33,803 bases of DNA from a bacterium (GCA_030643545.1 DAOWLE010000044.1:1-33803); one strand, 5' to 3'. Positions 8,298 through 15,980 are shown, counted from the stretch's first letter. Program-made: numbers and translations. Notes: a model not told the origin generated them from the sequence alone.

Positions 8298-9431
8298 TTA
8301 TTTAATAACTCCGCCTTCTTTTTTAATTGTTTTCATCTTGTCTTTTATTTCTTCTTTTAATTTATTATATTTATCCCAAGTTAATAGCCAAACAAGGGCA
8401 ATAGAATCAATCGTATCAGCCAAAACATAAATACTGATTTTATCAAGTTTCTTTTTATATTTTGGATCTTCCAAAATTTTCAGTTTTTTATATTCTTCTT
8501 CTTTCATCTTTTCCGGAATAAAATCAGTAGAAATTAAATAAGAAACAAAACAAACCGCTTTAATATAATCATATACTTTTCTGTTTTCCTCGCCTAAAAC
8601 TTCTTTATCTGCGAGCCTTCCTTTTACTTTTTTTAATTTCCATTTTCTTTTGCTTAATTCATCTATTACATCATACAGAAAAGATTTTTTAAATTTTTTT
8701 CTGCATTTCTTGTCTTTAATAAGTTCAGGCGCGCCGTCAATATCATAATCAAAAACCTTTCTCTTTTTATCAAATTCATAAAATTTTGTTATTTCTTTAT
8801 CCCAGTATTTTTCCATATCCGGATGGATTGTTGACGGTCCGTAGAAATCTCTGGCATCGCAATGCGGCGGCACATGAGCATCAGCTAAATAATGGCTTAA
8901 CATTAAAAAGTAAAGCGTTATTTGGTCATCATTAAAAACAATATCAGATCCTTTTGGTTCGTCTTTTTGGATCAAAATCATATCTCTGATAGAATGAGTT
9001 AGTGCTTCGCATCTGTCAGGAAGAGTATATTTTGACTTTTTGCAAACTTTTTCTTTAAGCCGTGATTTTTTAATTTTAAGTTTTTTAAATGAAGACAAAT
9101 GGTTCGGCGTTCTATTCTTAATTTCCATCATATGCTCTTTCCCTTCTTTTGTTGACGGTTTCACAAGTTTTAAAGTATGTCCGCCGGTAAGATTATCAGA
9201 GATAACACTGTCGGGAAACCAAGCACCTTTAACAAATGCGTCTTTATGCTTGTCAAAAAATTTTACAAAACTTTCGGCTTGTTTTTCAAAATGTTTGTCA
9301 AAATTATTGCTGATAAAATAACTTCTGAAATTTTTTTCAAGAAAACTGCCGTTGGAAGTTTTGGATTTTTTTGGCTTTTTTAATCTTTCCAACGCCATTA
9401 AGGCAAGCCATGCATGAGCTATTGCTTTCAT
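8298..9431 (-). CDS. Zinc-dependent phospholipase C / S1-P1 nuclease-like protein
   Basis: The 377 residues are compatible with the zinc phospholipase C/S1-P1 nuclease fold, whose members use three zinc ions to cleave phosphodiesters in lipids or nucleic acids. Candidate zinc ligands appear in the expected order: a His in the N-terminal AIAHAWLA, an Asp in AWFPDS near 93, a His in ALTHSIRD, and the HYLADAHVPPHCD segment near 182-194, which matches the family's HxxxDxxxPxH core. The C-terminal helix contains LADTIDSIALVWLLTWD. No signal peptide is visible, although the family is usually secreted, so it may be cytoplasmic or the family assignment may be distant. It has its own promoter and terminator and is a single-gene unit. 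The substrate is unknown. Confidence 0.65.
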   Translation of the reverse strand: MKAIAHAWLALMALERLKKPKKSKTSNGSFLEKNFRSYFISNNFDKHFEKQAESFVKFFDKHKDAFVKGAWFPDSVISDNLTGGHTLKLVKPSTKEGKEHMMEIKNRTPNHLSSFKKLKIKKSRLKEKVCKKSKYTLPDRCEALTHSIRDMILIQKDEPKGSDIVFNDDQITLYFLMLSHYLADAHVPPHCDARDFYGPSTIHPDMEKYWDKEITKFYEFDKKRKVFDYDIDGAPELIKDKKCRKKFKKSFLYDVIDELSKRKWKLKKVKGRLADKEVLGEENRKVYDYIKAVCFVSYLISTDFIPEKMKEEEYKKLKILEDPKYKKKLDKISIYVLADTIDSIALVWLLTWDKYNKLKEEIKDKMKTIKKEGGVIK

Positions 9432-9480
9432 AATTTTTTGTTTAATTTTTGTTTTGTTAAATTTTTACCTTTCTAAAATT

Positions 9481-9509
9481 ATTTTAACATATTTTGTTTC
9501 GCTGCGCAA
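9481..9509 (-). promoter_or_regulatory. Promoter of the phospholipase-like gene
   Basis: TTGCGC, 17 nt, TAAAAT on the minus strand, about 50 nt before the ATG at 9431. Confidence 0.6.
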
Positions 9510-9623
9510 CTTAAATTTTTTATTGTTAAATTTTTAATTCATCATTTTCTGCCAAATTTTGAGCAAAAAAAATAAGAGGAAAAAAATATTTTTAAAATCC
9601 TCATGCTTAATTTTCTTTTTAGA

Positions 9624-10652
9624 TTAATCGGAAATTAAATTCATAATTATTTTAATCATCACGTCTTTTTCCTTCGGATTGCTTTCCGCTATTAATAAAG
9701 CCAGAGCAATTAAAGTATTGTCGTTTATCTTTTTTTCTCCATTTTCGCGATAGAGATAATTTGATTTATCTAAAAAATAAATAAATAAAAACGAGGAAAT
9801 TCTTTTGTTTCCGTCAGTGAAAGGATGATCTTTTATTGTTAAATACAAAAGATGCGCGGCTTTTTCTTCAATAGTTTTATAAAGTTCTTTTTTGCCGAAT
9901 GTTTGATAAAGATTTTTAACAACGCTTTCAAACGCGCTTTGCTTTTCCGCGCCAAAAAGCTCGCTTGCTTCTTTTTTAACCATAAGCTCTTTTTTCAATT
10001 CCGCAATAATTACAAAACAGTTTTTGTATTTCAAAGCAAAATCAACTTTTTTGCCTTTCGGCTTTTGTAAATTACCCTTGTCATATTTTTCTAAAACGCT
10101 TAATGTTTTAGAATAATCGGCAAGAAGATTGATAATTTCCTTTTCCTGTCCTTTAAGTTGTTTCTTGTTTGCCTGTTTTTGTAAAAAGGCAATTGTAGTT
10201 TGCAACTCATTAAATTTATTCCGCGCTTCTAAAAGCCGGCTTTGATTTATCGCGTATCCTTGAATAAGATAATTTTTTAAAACTTTTGTCGCCCAGATGC
10301 GAAATTGCGTGGCTTGCGCGGAATTCACGCGATAACCAACAGAGATAATTGCGTCAAGATTGTAAAATTTCACAGATTGAGTTTGAGTTTTTCCTTTAAT
10401 AGCTCCATGTTTAGTGGTATGTTCCAAAATGGAACTAACCGAATCTTCTTGTAATTCTCCGCTCTCAAAAATATTTTTAAGATGTTTAGTAATAGCTGGT
10501 CTTTGTACTCCAAAAATTTGAGCCATCTGGCGCGCGTCAAGCCAAACTGTTTCTTTTTCTAAATGCACTTTCAAGCCAACTTCGTTTTTTGAAGCTTGAT
10601 AAATAATAATCTCGCCCTTATTAAATTTTTCCACTTTTTTCTTTTTAGGCAT
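9624..10652 (-). CDS. RhuM-family N-terminus fused to a Fic/Doc domain
   Basis: A 342-residue two-domain protein. Residues about 15-150 match the RhuM (virulence/phage-associated) domain, with WLDARQMAQIFGV and a helix-turn-helix-like QRPAITKHLKNIF segment. Residues about 200-342 form a Fic/Doc domain with the motif HPFTDGNKR at 276-284. Classic Fic AMPylators have GNGR. The Lys after GN is the Doc-type variant; Doc phosphorylates EF-Tu. A toxin or signalling role is therefore likely but unproven. A helical linker at about 150-200 joins the domains. No separate antitoxin is adjacent, so the RhuM part may control the toxin. The gene starts 34 bp after the PD-(D/E)XK nuclease stop and is the last gene of the defence-like array. 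Confidence 0.82.
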   Translation of the reverse strand: MPKKKKVEKFNKGEIIIYQASKNEVGLKVHLEKETVWLDARQMAQIFGVQRPAITKHLKNIFESGELQEDSVSSILEHTTKHGAIKGKTQTQSVKFYNLDAIISVGYRVNSAQATQFRIWATKVLKNYLIQGYAINQSRLLEARNKFNELQTTIAFLQKQANKKQLKGQEKEIINLLADYSKTLSVLEKYDKGNLQKPKGKKVDFALKYKNCFVIIAELKKELMVKKEASELFGAEKQSAFESVVKNLYQTFGKKELYKTIEEKAAHLLYLTIKDHPFTDGNKRISSFLFIYFLDKSNYLYRENGEKKINDNTLIALALLIAESNPKEKDVMIKIIMNLISD

Positions 10653-10686
10653 ATTTTAAATAAATTTTTGAAAGTTTGGAAATGGA

Positions 10687-11481
10687 TTATGAATTTGTTT
10701 CTGCGGAGAGAATTGCTTTTCTGTAATTACAATAATCGCATTCAGGATTGGCTTTTGGAATTTTACTGCTATTCAAACATTTATGAATGTCAAAAATAGT
10801 TTTCTCAACCCAGTTATCATTGCCTTTGTATGGAATTAGAGTAATATCAAATTCTAATTTTGCGTCAAACGCTTTTTTATCTGTCTTGCCGTTGCAATAA
10901 ACAAAATAACCAGTATCAGAAACTTTGTAGCCGTTCTGTCTGAGCAGCCACTGATAAACTTCCATTTGCCTTTTATATCCCTCGTGCCAATCCTTATCTA
11001 ATTTTGTGATTTCTTCGGCTTTGGCTGTCGCTTTATAATCAACGACAAACAATTCAGGAGATTTCTCCCCCTTGCGAAGGGGGAGATTAAGAGGGGGTTT
11101 AGCCCAAAGATCATCAATCGCTCCGAATATTAAAAGATTGGTCGGTTTATGTAAAAATTGAATGCCAGTAAAATTGTGTCGCCATTTATCTAAATCTTTG
11201 TGCGGAATCGGTTGGGCATCCACGCCGTATTTTTCAATCAAAGGATGTTTTTTATTTTTCGCCCGGCAAATGTCAAATTCTTTTTTTAATAAAGCGTCCA
11301 CCGCAGAATTCAAAGCAAACGGAAATCCCGGCGGCCGTCCAACTCCCAATTTTCTGTCAAAATAAAAACAGCGAGGGCAATTTAAAAACAAATCAATCTT
11401 TGATCGAGAAAGATTAAAAGGTTCTTTTGAACCGGAGTTGTATAAATTTTTTGTTCGTTTGGAATTGTAGTATTGAGACAT
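10687..11481 (-). CDS. PD-(D/E)XK nuclease of the Cas4/RecB type with four-cysteine cluster
   Basis: Predicted DNA exonuclease of 264 residues. It has an SRSKIDLFLNCPRCF start typical of RecB-like/Cas4 nucleases. The catalytic aspartate lies in GAIDDLW (123-124), followed by VVDYK with D148 and K150. A QMEVYQWLL helix equivalent to the QxxxY motif follows. Two Cys pairs (C35/C38 and C248/C251) probably bind a 4Fe-4S cluster. Residues about 128-141 are an in-frame insertion encoded by a palindromic repeat (11065-11100) just before the catalytic strand. The first 15 codons are duplicated at 13327-13373. There is no cas1, cas2 or CRISPR array in the window, so CRISPR adaptation is unlikely. The context points to phage defence or repair. 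Confidence 0.82.
   Translation of the reverse strand: MSQYYNSKRTKNLYNSGSKEPFNLSRSKIDLFLNCPRCFYFDRKLGVGRPPGFPFALNSAVDALLKKEFDICRAKNKKHPLIEKYGVDAQPIPHKDLDKWRHNFTGIQFLHKPTNLLIFGAIDDLWAKPPLNLPLRKGEKSPELFVVDYKATAKAEEITKLDKDWHEGYKRQMEVYQWLLRQNGYKVSDTGYFVYCNGKTDKKAFDAKLEFDITLIPYKGNDNWVEKTIFDIHKCLNSSKIPKANPECDYCNYRKAILSAETNS
11065..11100. repeat. Palindromic repeat inserted in frame in the PD-(D/E)XK gene
   Basis: A hairpin CTCCCCCTT-GCG-AAGGGGGAG (11065-11085) is followed by ATTAAGAGGGGGTTT. In frame on the minus strand it reads PPLNLPLRKGE, a peptide I recognise as the translation of a dispersed palindromic repeat in many bacteria. It adds about 12 residues to the protein without breaking the frame. 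Confidence 0.8.
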
Positions 11482-11484
11482 AAA
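11438..11484. repeat. 47 bp direct repeat, copy flanking the RT gene downstream
   Basis: Contains the start codon and first 15 codons of the PD-(D/E)XK gene. It matches 13327-13373 at 45 of 47 positions. The two copies bracket the reverse transcriptase gene. Confidence 0.92.
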
Positions 11485-11568
11485 TTTATTGATTATTTTT
11501 TGAAAAGTTTTTTGTATTTCTTAAACTTTGGAGAATGACTGTAAAACAGTTTTTGTAATGAAACCATG

Positions 11569-13194
11569 TCAATTAATAGATTTTACATACTTTACAATAC
11601 TTTTATCTAAAATATCATCTCCTTTCATAATTGATTTCAACCAATGATTTCTTTCATCTTTTGACAATAACGAAGAACAATAAATTAATGCATACCTACC
11701 TCTTCTTTCATAAACATCAATATTTGACTTATGATCTTTTATAAAGATATCATCACTTTTTAATTTTGCAAAAAAAGCTTTATCATATAATGTGTTTATA
11801 GATTCTGTTTTTAAATGTATATGTTTAAAATTCTTGTTTTGAAATAAATACGACATCCACATATTTACATAAGGATAATCTTTGAAATATTTGCTCTTGA
11901 ACAAGAAATTTATCAGTTTAATATTTTTACTAATAAAATCATTATCAACAGTTTTATTTATATATAAAATAACTTCTCTTAATATAGGAAGAAAAAGTTT
12001 AAAATTTTCTAGTATAAACTTGCGTGGTTTTTTGATTCTATAGTGTGTGCATTTTCTTATAACATACTTCAATACTTTATAATCAGAAACTTTTGAATTG
12101 ATATTTTCTTTGATTATTTTTGTATAAGCATTTGATAAAATATTGAATTGATCATTTTTTGACATTTTTTTATATATCTTACCAAAATCTAAATTCTCAG
12201 GATCTTCTTCCATATCATACGGGTCAATTCCTGTGTCATATTGATTAATTAAATCTATTTTATTCTCTATCTCATCCATTGCTTTTTTTTCTGTGATATT
12301 AAGAATATTATTATCTTCTTGTTTTTCTTCATTTTTAAAATATTTTTCTTTAAATATTTCTACATCACAAATTTTTGTCTTTTCTCCTGAAAATATAAGC
12401 CTGTGTGATTTATAAATGTAACAACTTATCTCGTGTAAAATATATTCTAAATCCTCTTTCTTTTTTGAAAAAATACGAATGTCGTCGCTGTATCTAACAA
12501 AATTACATGTATATTGTAATATCTTTTTATCAATATCACTCATTATTGCTTCAGATAAAATTGTACTTGCGGCTGGTCCTACTGGTATACCTTTAGATGT
12601 GCTCTTGTTTAAATTTAGCAAAAAATTTTCAAGAACAACAGCTTCTTCTTCTAAACTTCCTTCTCCAGCTTCAGATATCATATTTCGAACCCTATGAATA
12701 TAAATTTGATTGTAAAAATCAGCAATATCCGCCACTAATATATATCCTTTACTATATTTTTTACAAAAATCCTCAGTTTTTTTTGAAAAATCTCCCCATC
12801 CATTATCATCTTTTCTAAAAAATGATCCATCAGAAGTAGGTTTGATTCTATAAGAACATGCTATTTTTCTTCTAATGGAAACTCTGTGCTTTTCTATGTT
12901 TTTACAGATTTCATAAACTAATGCCGTATAGATAAGAGAATCTATTGGCTCTAAATTGTGTACAATTCTATAATTATAATTTGGCTTAAGAGCAAGCATT
13001 ATGTCAGGTGATTTTGGCGCATAATCAAAAATATTAATTTTTCTAATGTATTCTTTAACTTCTATCCAGTTTTCTGAAATTGAATGAAATTCAAACGATT
13101 TGGGAAAAAAATCGCTACTGTAAAATTTAAGATGGTGTTTTAACGACCATTCTAAAAATCTATCGTCAATAAATTTAGTTTTTACTTTTTTCAC
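11569..13194 (-). CDS. Reverse transcriptase, defence-associated (Abi/UG-like), class unassigned
   Basis: A 541-residue RNA-directed DNA polymerase. The palm motifs are intact: motif A LVADIADFYNQI (D156), the GIPVGPAASTILSE segment at 202-215 (family motif 4) and the catalytic YSDD at 235-238, followed by an SGEKTKI segment. A hydrophilic insert covers about 283-330. The C-terminal 210 residues look mostly helical and end with an ALIYCSSLLSKDERNHWLK segment similar in style to Abi/UG reverse transcriptases. There is no VTG motif as in retrons and no maturase or HNH domain as in group II introns. It is flanked by 47 bp direct repeats and sits between the RloB-like and PD-(D/E)XK genes. Its AT-rich codon use and many ATA and AAT codons differ somewhat from the housekeeping genes, which fits transfer. 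Confidence 0.9.
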   Translation of the reverse strand: MKKVKTKFIDDRFLEWSLKHHLKFYSSDFFPKSFEFHSISENWIEVKEYIRKINIFDYAPKSPDIMLALKPNYNYRIVHNLEPIDSLIYTALVYEICKNIEKHRVSIRRKIACSYRIKPTSDGSFFRKDDNGWGDFSKKTEDFCKKYSKGYILVADIADFYNQIYIHRVRNMISEAGEGSLEEEAVVLENFLLNLNKSTSKGIPVGPAASTILSEAIMSDIDKKILQYTCNFVRYSDDIRIFSKKKEDLEYILHEISCYIYKSHRLIFSGEKTKICDVEIFKEKYFKNEEKQEDNNILNITEKKAMDEIENKIDLINQYDTGIDPYDMEEDPENLDFGKIYKKMSKNDQFNILSNAYTKIIKENINSKVSDYKVLKYVIRKCTHYRIKKPRKFILENFKLFLPILREVILYINKTVDNDFISKNIKLINFLFKSKYFKDYPYVNMWMSYLFQNKNFKHIHLKTESINTLYDKAFFAKLKSDDIFIKDHKSNIDVYERRGRYALIYCSSLLSKDERNHWLKSIMKGDDILDKSIVKYVKSIN

Positions 13195-13233
13195 ATTATT
13201 GTTTTTATTTTCTATTAACCTTTTTTATTATCA

Positions 13234-13306
13234 CTATCTCCAAACCTCGTCAATTTCGTCTTTGATTTATTGCTCAAAAACTTCAATTAACTGTTGGCTG
13301 GCTTAT
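13234..13306 (-). pseudogene. Decayed coding fragment related to the pseudogene at 15547-15976
   Basis: On the minus strand a short frame reads VFEQ-stop-IKDEIDEVWR-stop. It parallels VFKQQIKDEIVEIF at the end of the 15547 pseudogene, with roughly 34 of 45 bases identical. The in-frame TAA shows decay. It lies inside the RT cassette, upstream of the RT start. The rest of the 187 bp between RT and the RloB-like gene is the 47 bp repeat and AT-rich sequence. No strong hairpin suitable for a structured RT template RNA is evident there. Confidence 0.5.
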
Positions 13307-13326
13307 TAGGCAAATGCAGGCGGGGA

Positions 13327-13373
13327 TTGTATAAATTTTTTGTTCGTTTGGAATTGTAGTGTTGGGACATAAA
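13327..13373. repeat. 47 bp direct repeat, copy upstream of the RT gene
   Basis: Duplicate of the 5' end of the PD-(D/E)XK gene. It encodes a start codon and MSQHYNSKRTKNLYN and then runs into unrelated sequence with a stop 12 codons later. Its ATG lies 8 bp after the stop of the RloB-like gene, where the second gene of an operon would be expected. Confidence 0.92.
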
Positions 13374-13381
13374 GTTATAAT

Positions 13382-13912
13382 TTATTTTCCCTCCATAATT
13401 GAAATTAATTTGTTTAATTCAAATATTGCCGATCTTTTAGAATCTAATAACTTTTTGGAAAATAACTTGTCGTATTCGCTCGGTTTACCACGTTTCTTTT
13501 TTTCAAGATATTTTAACTCAAACTCATTTTTACACCACCTGGAATTTTTTCCGTTTGGTTTTTTGTAAATAATTGATATAAGTAAAAATTCCAAACAAGG
13601 AGTATTTTCTATTAATTCAATTTTTCTTCTTTTTGCTTCTTGTCTTGCTTCAATCATTTCATTTTTTGGTTTATCGTTATCAAAAACAACAATTTTTCTA
13701 TCAAAAGCACCATATGTTTTATCTGCATCAATAATAATATTTTGTGCATCACCACCTTTCCCTTTTTTAACAGTCGTAGCTGTGCCACTATTGCGAGAAT
13801 ATAATTTTCTTAAATGTTTTAAAAACATTTCTTCGTTAAATCCTTCTCCGAACAGAAGAAGAGTTTTTTTTGCTCTTCGTCTTTTCTTTTTGTATGGATT
13901 AGTTCTTGACAT
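13382..13912 (-). CDS. RloB/AbiLii-like Toprim protein
   Basis: A 176-residue protein with a Toprim-like layout of the RloB family: a basic N-terminus, LLLFGEG with the conserved Glu at 23, FDND at 77-80 supplying the DxD pair, and NTPCLEFLL near 103-111, which corresponds to the family's NPxFExWL motif. RloB proteins pair with AAA ATPases in AbiL and RloA/B modules and are presumed nucleases, though their reaction is not settled. It starts 12 bp after the ATPase stop, a tight operon. The N-terminal KKKRRRAKK stretch may contact nucleic acid. The C-terminus is slightly shorter than usual, and the final HF-type motif is not evident. Confidence 0.8.
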   Translation of the reverse strand: MSRTNPYKKKRRRAKKTLLLFGEGFNEEMFLKHLRKLYSRNSGTATTVKKGKGGDAQNIIIDADKTYGAFDRKIVVFDNDKPKNEMIEARQEAKRRKIELIENTPCLEFLLISIIYKKPNGKNSRWCKNEFELKYLEKKKRGKPSEYDKLFSKKLLDSKRSAIFELNKLISIMEGK

Positions 13913-13924
13913 ATTTGTTTTATC

Positions 13925-15139
13925 TTATAATTTAGGAACGGCTCCATACGCGCCTGCAATATATTTTGCGTAATAATTATCATCGGCGCGCACTCCAGAC
14001 ACATCATCTAGACGCCAGGATTCGCTTTCTCCTTTTTCATTTTTTTCTGTGAGAATAATCTGATATTTATCTAGCTTATTTAAAACCAGATGACTATGAG
14101 TGCTGAAAAATAATTGAGCATTATTAGGATTCGTTTCTGGATGAATAAATAATTCATACAGAGATAAAACTATTTCCGGATGCAGATTAACATCAAATTC
14201 ATCAAGAACCGCAACACCTCCATTAGCTAACACCAAAAGAATAGTTTTTAATAAAATAAAAAGCTGCTTTGTGCCAGAAGATTCATATTGCATTGGGAGA
14301 TATTCAGTCCGATTGTTAAAAAAATGGGCAACTTTTACATTCATTGAAAAACTATTTTCTTTTTTCTCTTTTTTTATTTTAAACGACTCTAAACCAAGAT
14401 CAAAACGAGATAATAATTTTTCAGCTTCTTTCTTTAGTGTTTCATTTTTACTTTCACTATAGAAATCCAGTGCTTCAATCAACTGTTGATTTGCGTTAGG
14501 CAAAAGATGATCGCCAATCCAGCCAGCTTCAATAACATTAGTCTCTACTTTTTTCCAATAGTCGAAAAATTTAAGACTCTCTTTATGTCCCAAGCGAACA
14601 GCGATACTAATTATACTAGCATTGGGCCGAATTGAGTTTTCAAATCCGTTTGGAAGATTAAAACTCTTATCGTTCAGTTCATATTCTCCACTTTTCCGGT
14701 TCCACTGACGGGAAAAAATCTTCTTGCTTGTCATTTTTTGTTTGGTTTTATTTTTAACTTTCAGCTCTTCTAAAACAATTTTCTTTTCTTCCAAAATAAA
14801 GCTGTAAGTATAAATATTACCATCAATTTCAAAATCAGCCGACAACTTAATTGGTTTATTCTTCCGCTCGCCAAACATAAACGATTTTACCGGCAATGGC
14901 GTTGTTGGATTAATATTAGATGAATCTGCTATTAGCCATTTTATAAACGGCAAAACTTTCAACAAATTTGTCTTGCCAGAAGCGTTCGGCCCTATTACGG
15001 TTTCAATTTTAGAAAGTCGAGTCCCCGAAGGAGTTAAAAAATAACCATGATTGTTTGGCGCTTTTTCATTTACAACAAAACTTACCGAGCAATCTTCGGC
15101 AAATGAATAAAAATTTTTGCATGAAAATGAATGAATCAT
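13925..15139 (-). CDS. AAA15/AbiLi-like ATPase (partner of the RloB-like protein)
   Basis: A 404-residue SMC/ABC-like ATPase of the AAA15 family. The N-terminus MIHSFSCKNFYSF is the usual start. Walker A GPNASGKT lies at 50-57, the SSGTKQLF signature at about 288-295, Walker B VLDEFD at 311-316, and a switch His in STHSH. The C-terminus carries IAGAYGAVP, which is typical of AbiLi/AAA15 proteins. Such ATPases act as sensors or motors for a partner nuclease, here the RloB-like protein 12 bp downstream, so the pair resembles lactococcal AbiL. It is the first gene of the island's main operon and has an unusual AT-rich inverted repeat upstream instead of a clear promoter. Confidence 0.88.
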   Translation of the reverse strand: MIHSFSCKNFYSFAEDCSVSFVVNEKAPNNHGYFLTPSGTRLSKIETVIGPNASGKTNLLKVLPFIKWLIADSSNINPTTPLPVKSFMFGERKNKPIKLSADFEIDGNIYTYSFILEEKKIVLEELKVKNKTKQKMTSKKIFSRQWNRKSGEYELNDKSFNLPNGFENSIRPNASIISIAVRLGHKESLKFFDYWKKVETNVIEAGWIGDHLLPNANQQLIEALDFYSESKNETLKKEAEKLLSRFDLGLESFKIKKEKKENSFSMNVKVAHFFNNRTEYLPMQYESSGTKQLFILLKTILLVLANGGVAVLDEFDVNLHPEIVLSLYELFIHPETNPNNAQLFFSTHSHLVLNKLDKYQIILTEKNEKGESESWRLDDVSGVRADDNYYAKYIAGAYGAVPKL

Positions 15140-15175
15140 ATATTTGTTGTTTTTAAAATGTATTCAAATATTTAT

Positions 15176-15360
15176 GGTTGTTTATTTTGGTTATTAGAGA
15201 AACTTTTTGTGTTAACTGAATAATTAGTTGTTTCATATTAATAAAAATATTAATTAAAAATAAAAAATAATGCTCCAATATTTGTTTTAATTCTCATTTC
15301 TAACTGTAAAGAATAATTTATTTGTACTACTAATAACCCTAATAGCCAAAATAAACAAAC
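15176..15360. repeat. Imperfect inverted repeat (22 nt arms) upstream of the ATPase gene
   Basis: The arms at 15176-15197 and 15339-15360 match at 20 of 22 positions (core TTGTTTATTTTGG) and enclose 141 nt of AT-rich sequence without coding potential. It lies 37 bp upstream of the ATPase start. It could be the ends of a small mobile element or a long-stem RNA. The remaining 15361-15546 holds only AT-rich sequence and the hairpin at 15453. Confidence 0.7.
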
Positions 15361-15452
15361 TATATACAAAATATAAAATACATAAAAAAATCTATAGTTA
15401 TATGTTAGCAAAATTATATATATATGTCAAGAACCTACAAATTTTTGTATAA

Positions 15453-15483
15453 AAATGCTTAAAATCATATATTTTAAGCATTT
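15453..15483. terminator. Bidirectional terminator-like hairpin
   Basis: A perfect 13 bp stem (AAATGCTTAAAAT and complement) with a 5 nt loop has T-rich sequence on both exits. On the minus strand it would stop transcripts coming from the DpnI region before the ATPase operon. Confidence 0.7.
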
Positions 15484-15546
15484 TTTAACTCCGTTAGCAC
15501 TTTTTTAAAAAAAAGTTATCCACAATCTAAAATTTATTTCATTTTC

Positions 15547-15976
15547 TTAAAAAATCTCCACAATTTCATCTTTAATTTGTTGCTTAAAAACTTTACGGAT
15601 TATAAATTTGTTTTCACGGAGAAGCAACTCTATTTTTTGCAACGGCAAATAATTAAAATATAATTCCTATTTTTCATCTGTTATAATTACATTTTTCTTA
15701 TCTGGATATTTTTCTGAAAAAATAGGATTAACAACTGGAATATTATCAGCCATTACAACCTTTGTGTCATTTCCGTGTTTTTTCGCTATTTTCTCTAATT
15801 TTTGAATAAATTTTTTTAGTTTGATTTTACTCGCTAAAAAATAATGTATATTTTTTCTTGATTTTTTAGCAAAGTTGAAAATTTTCTTACTTTACAAAAT
15901 TATTGTCATTAAAAAAATTAGATAACCACAAAACAGGTTTGGTTAAAAATTTTGGAATCAATAATGTCAAATTCAT
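15547..15976 (-). pseudogene. Degraded gene of unknown family
   Basis: A start MNLTLLIPKF at 15976 runs for 29 codons to a stop. The reading then shifts to another frame, which stays open for about 73 codons, meets an in-frame TAG at 15667-15669 and continues about 37 codons in the same frame to a TAA at 15547. One frameshift and one amber stop would restore a protein of roughly 140 residues with basic, helical character (KKFIQKLEKIAKKHG) and the ending KQQIKDEIVEIF. I do not recognise the family. It lies 4 bp after the DpnI gene, so it may be a decayed member of that cassette. A related fragment is at 13234-13306. Confidence 0.55.
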
Positions 15977-15980
15977 AAAT

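Noticed and set aside
10687-11481. Cas4 of a CRISPR system
   Set aside because: There is no cas1, cas2, effector or repeat array in the window; the four-Cys PD-(D/E)XK layout is shared with other RecB-like nucleases.
11569-13373. Retron
   Set aside because: The RT lacks the VTG motif and I found no msr-msd-like paired hairpins upstream.
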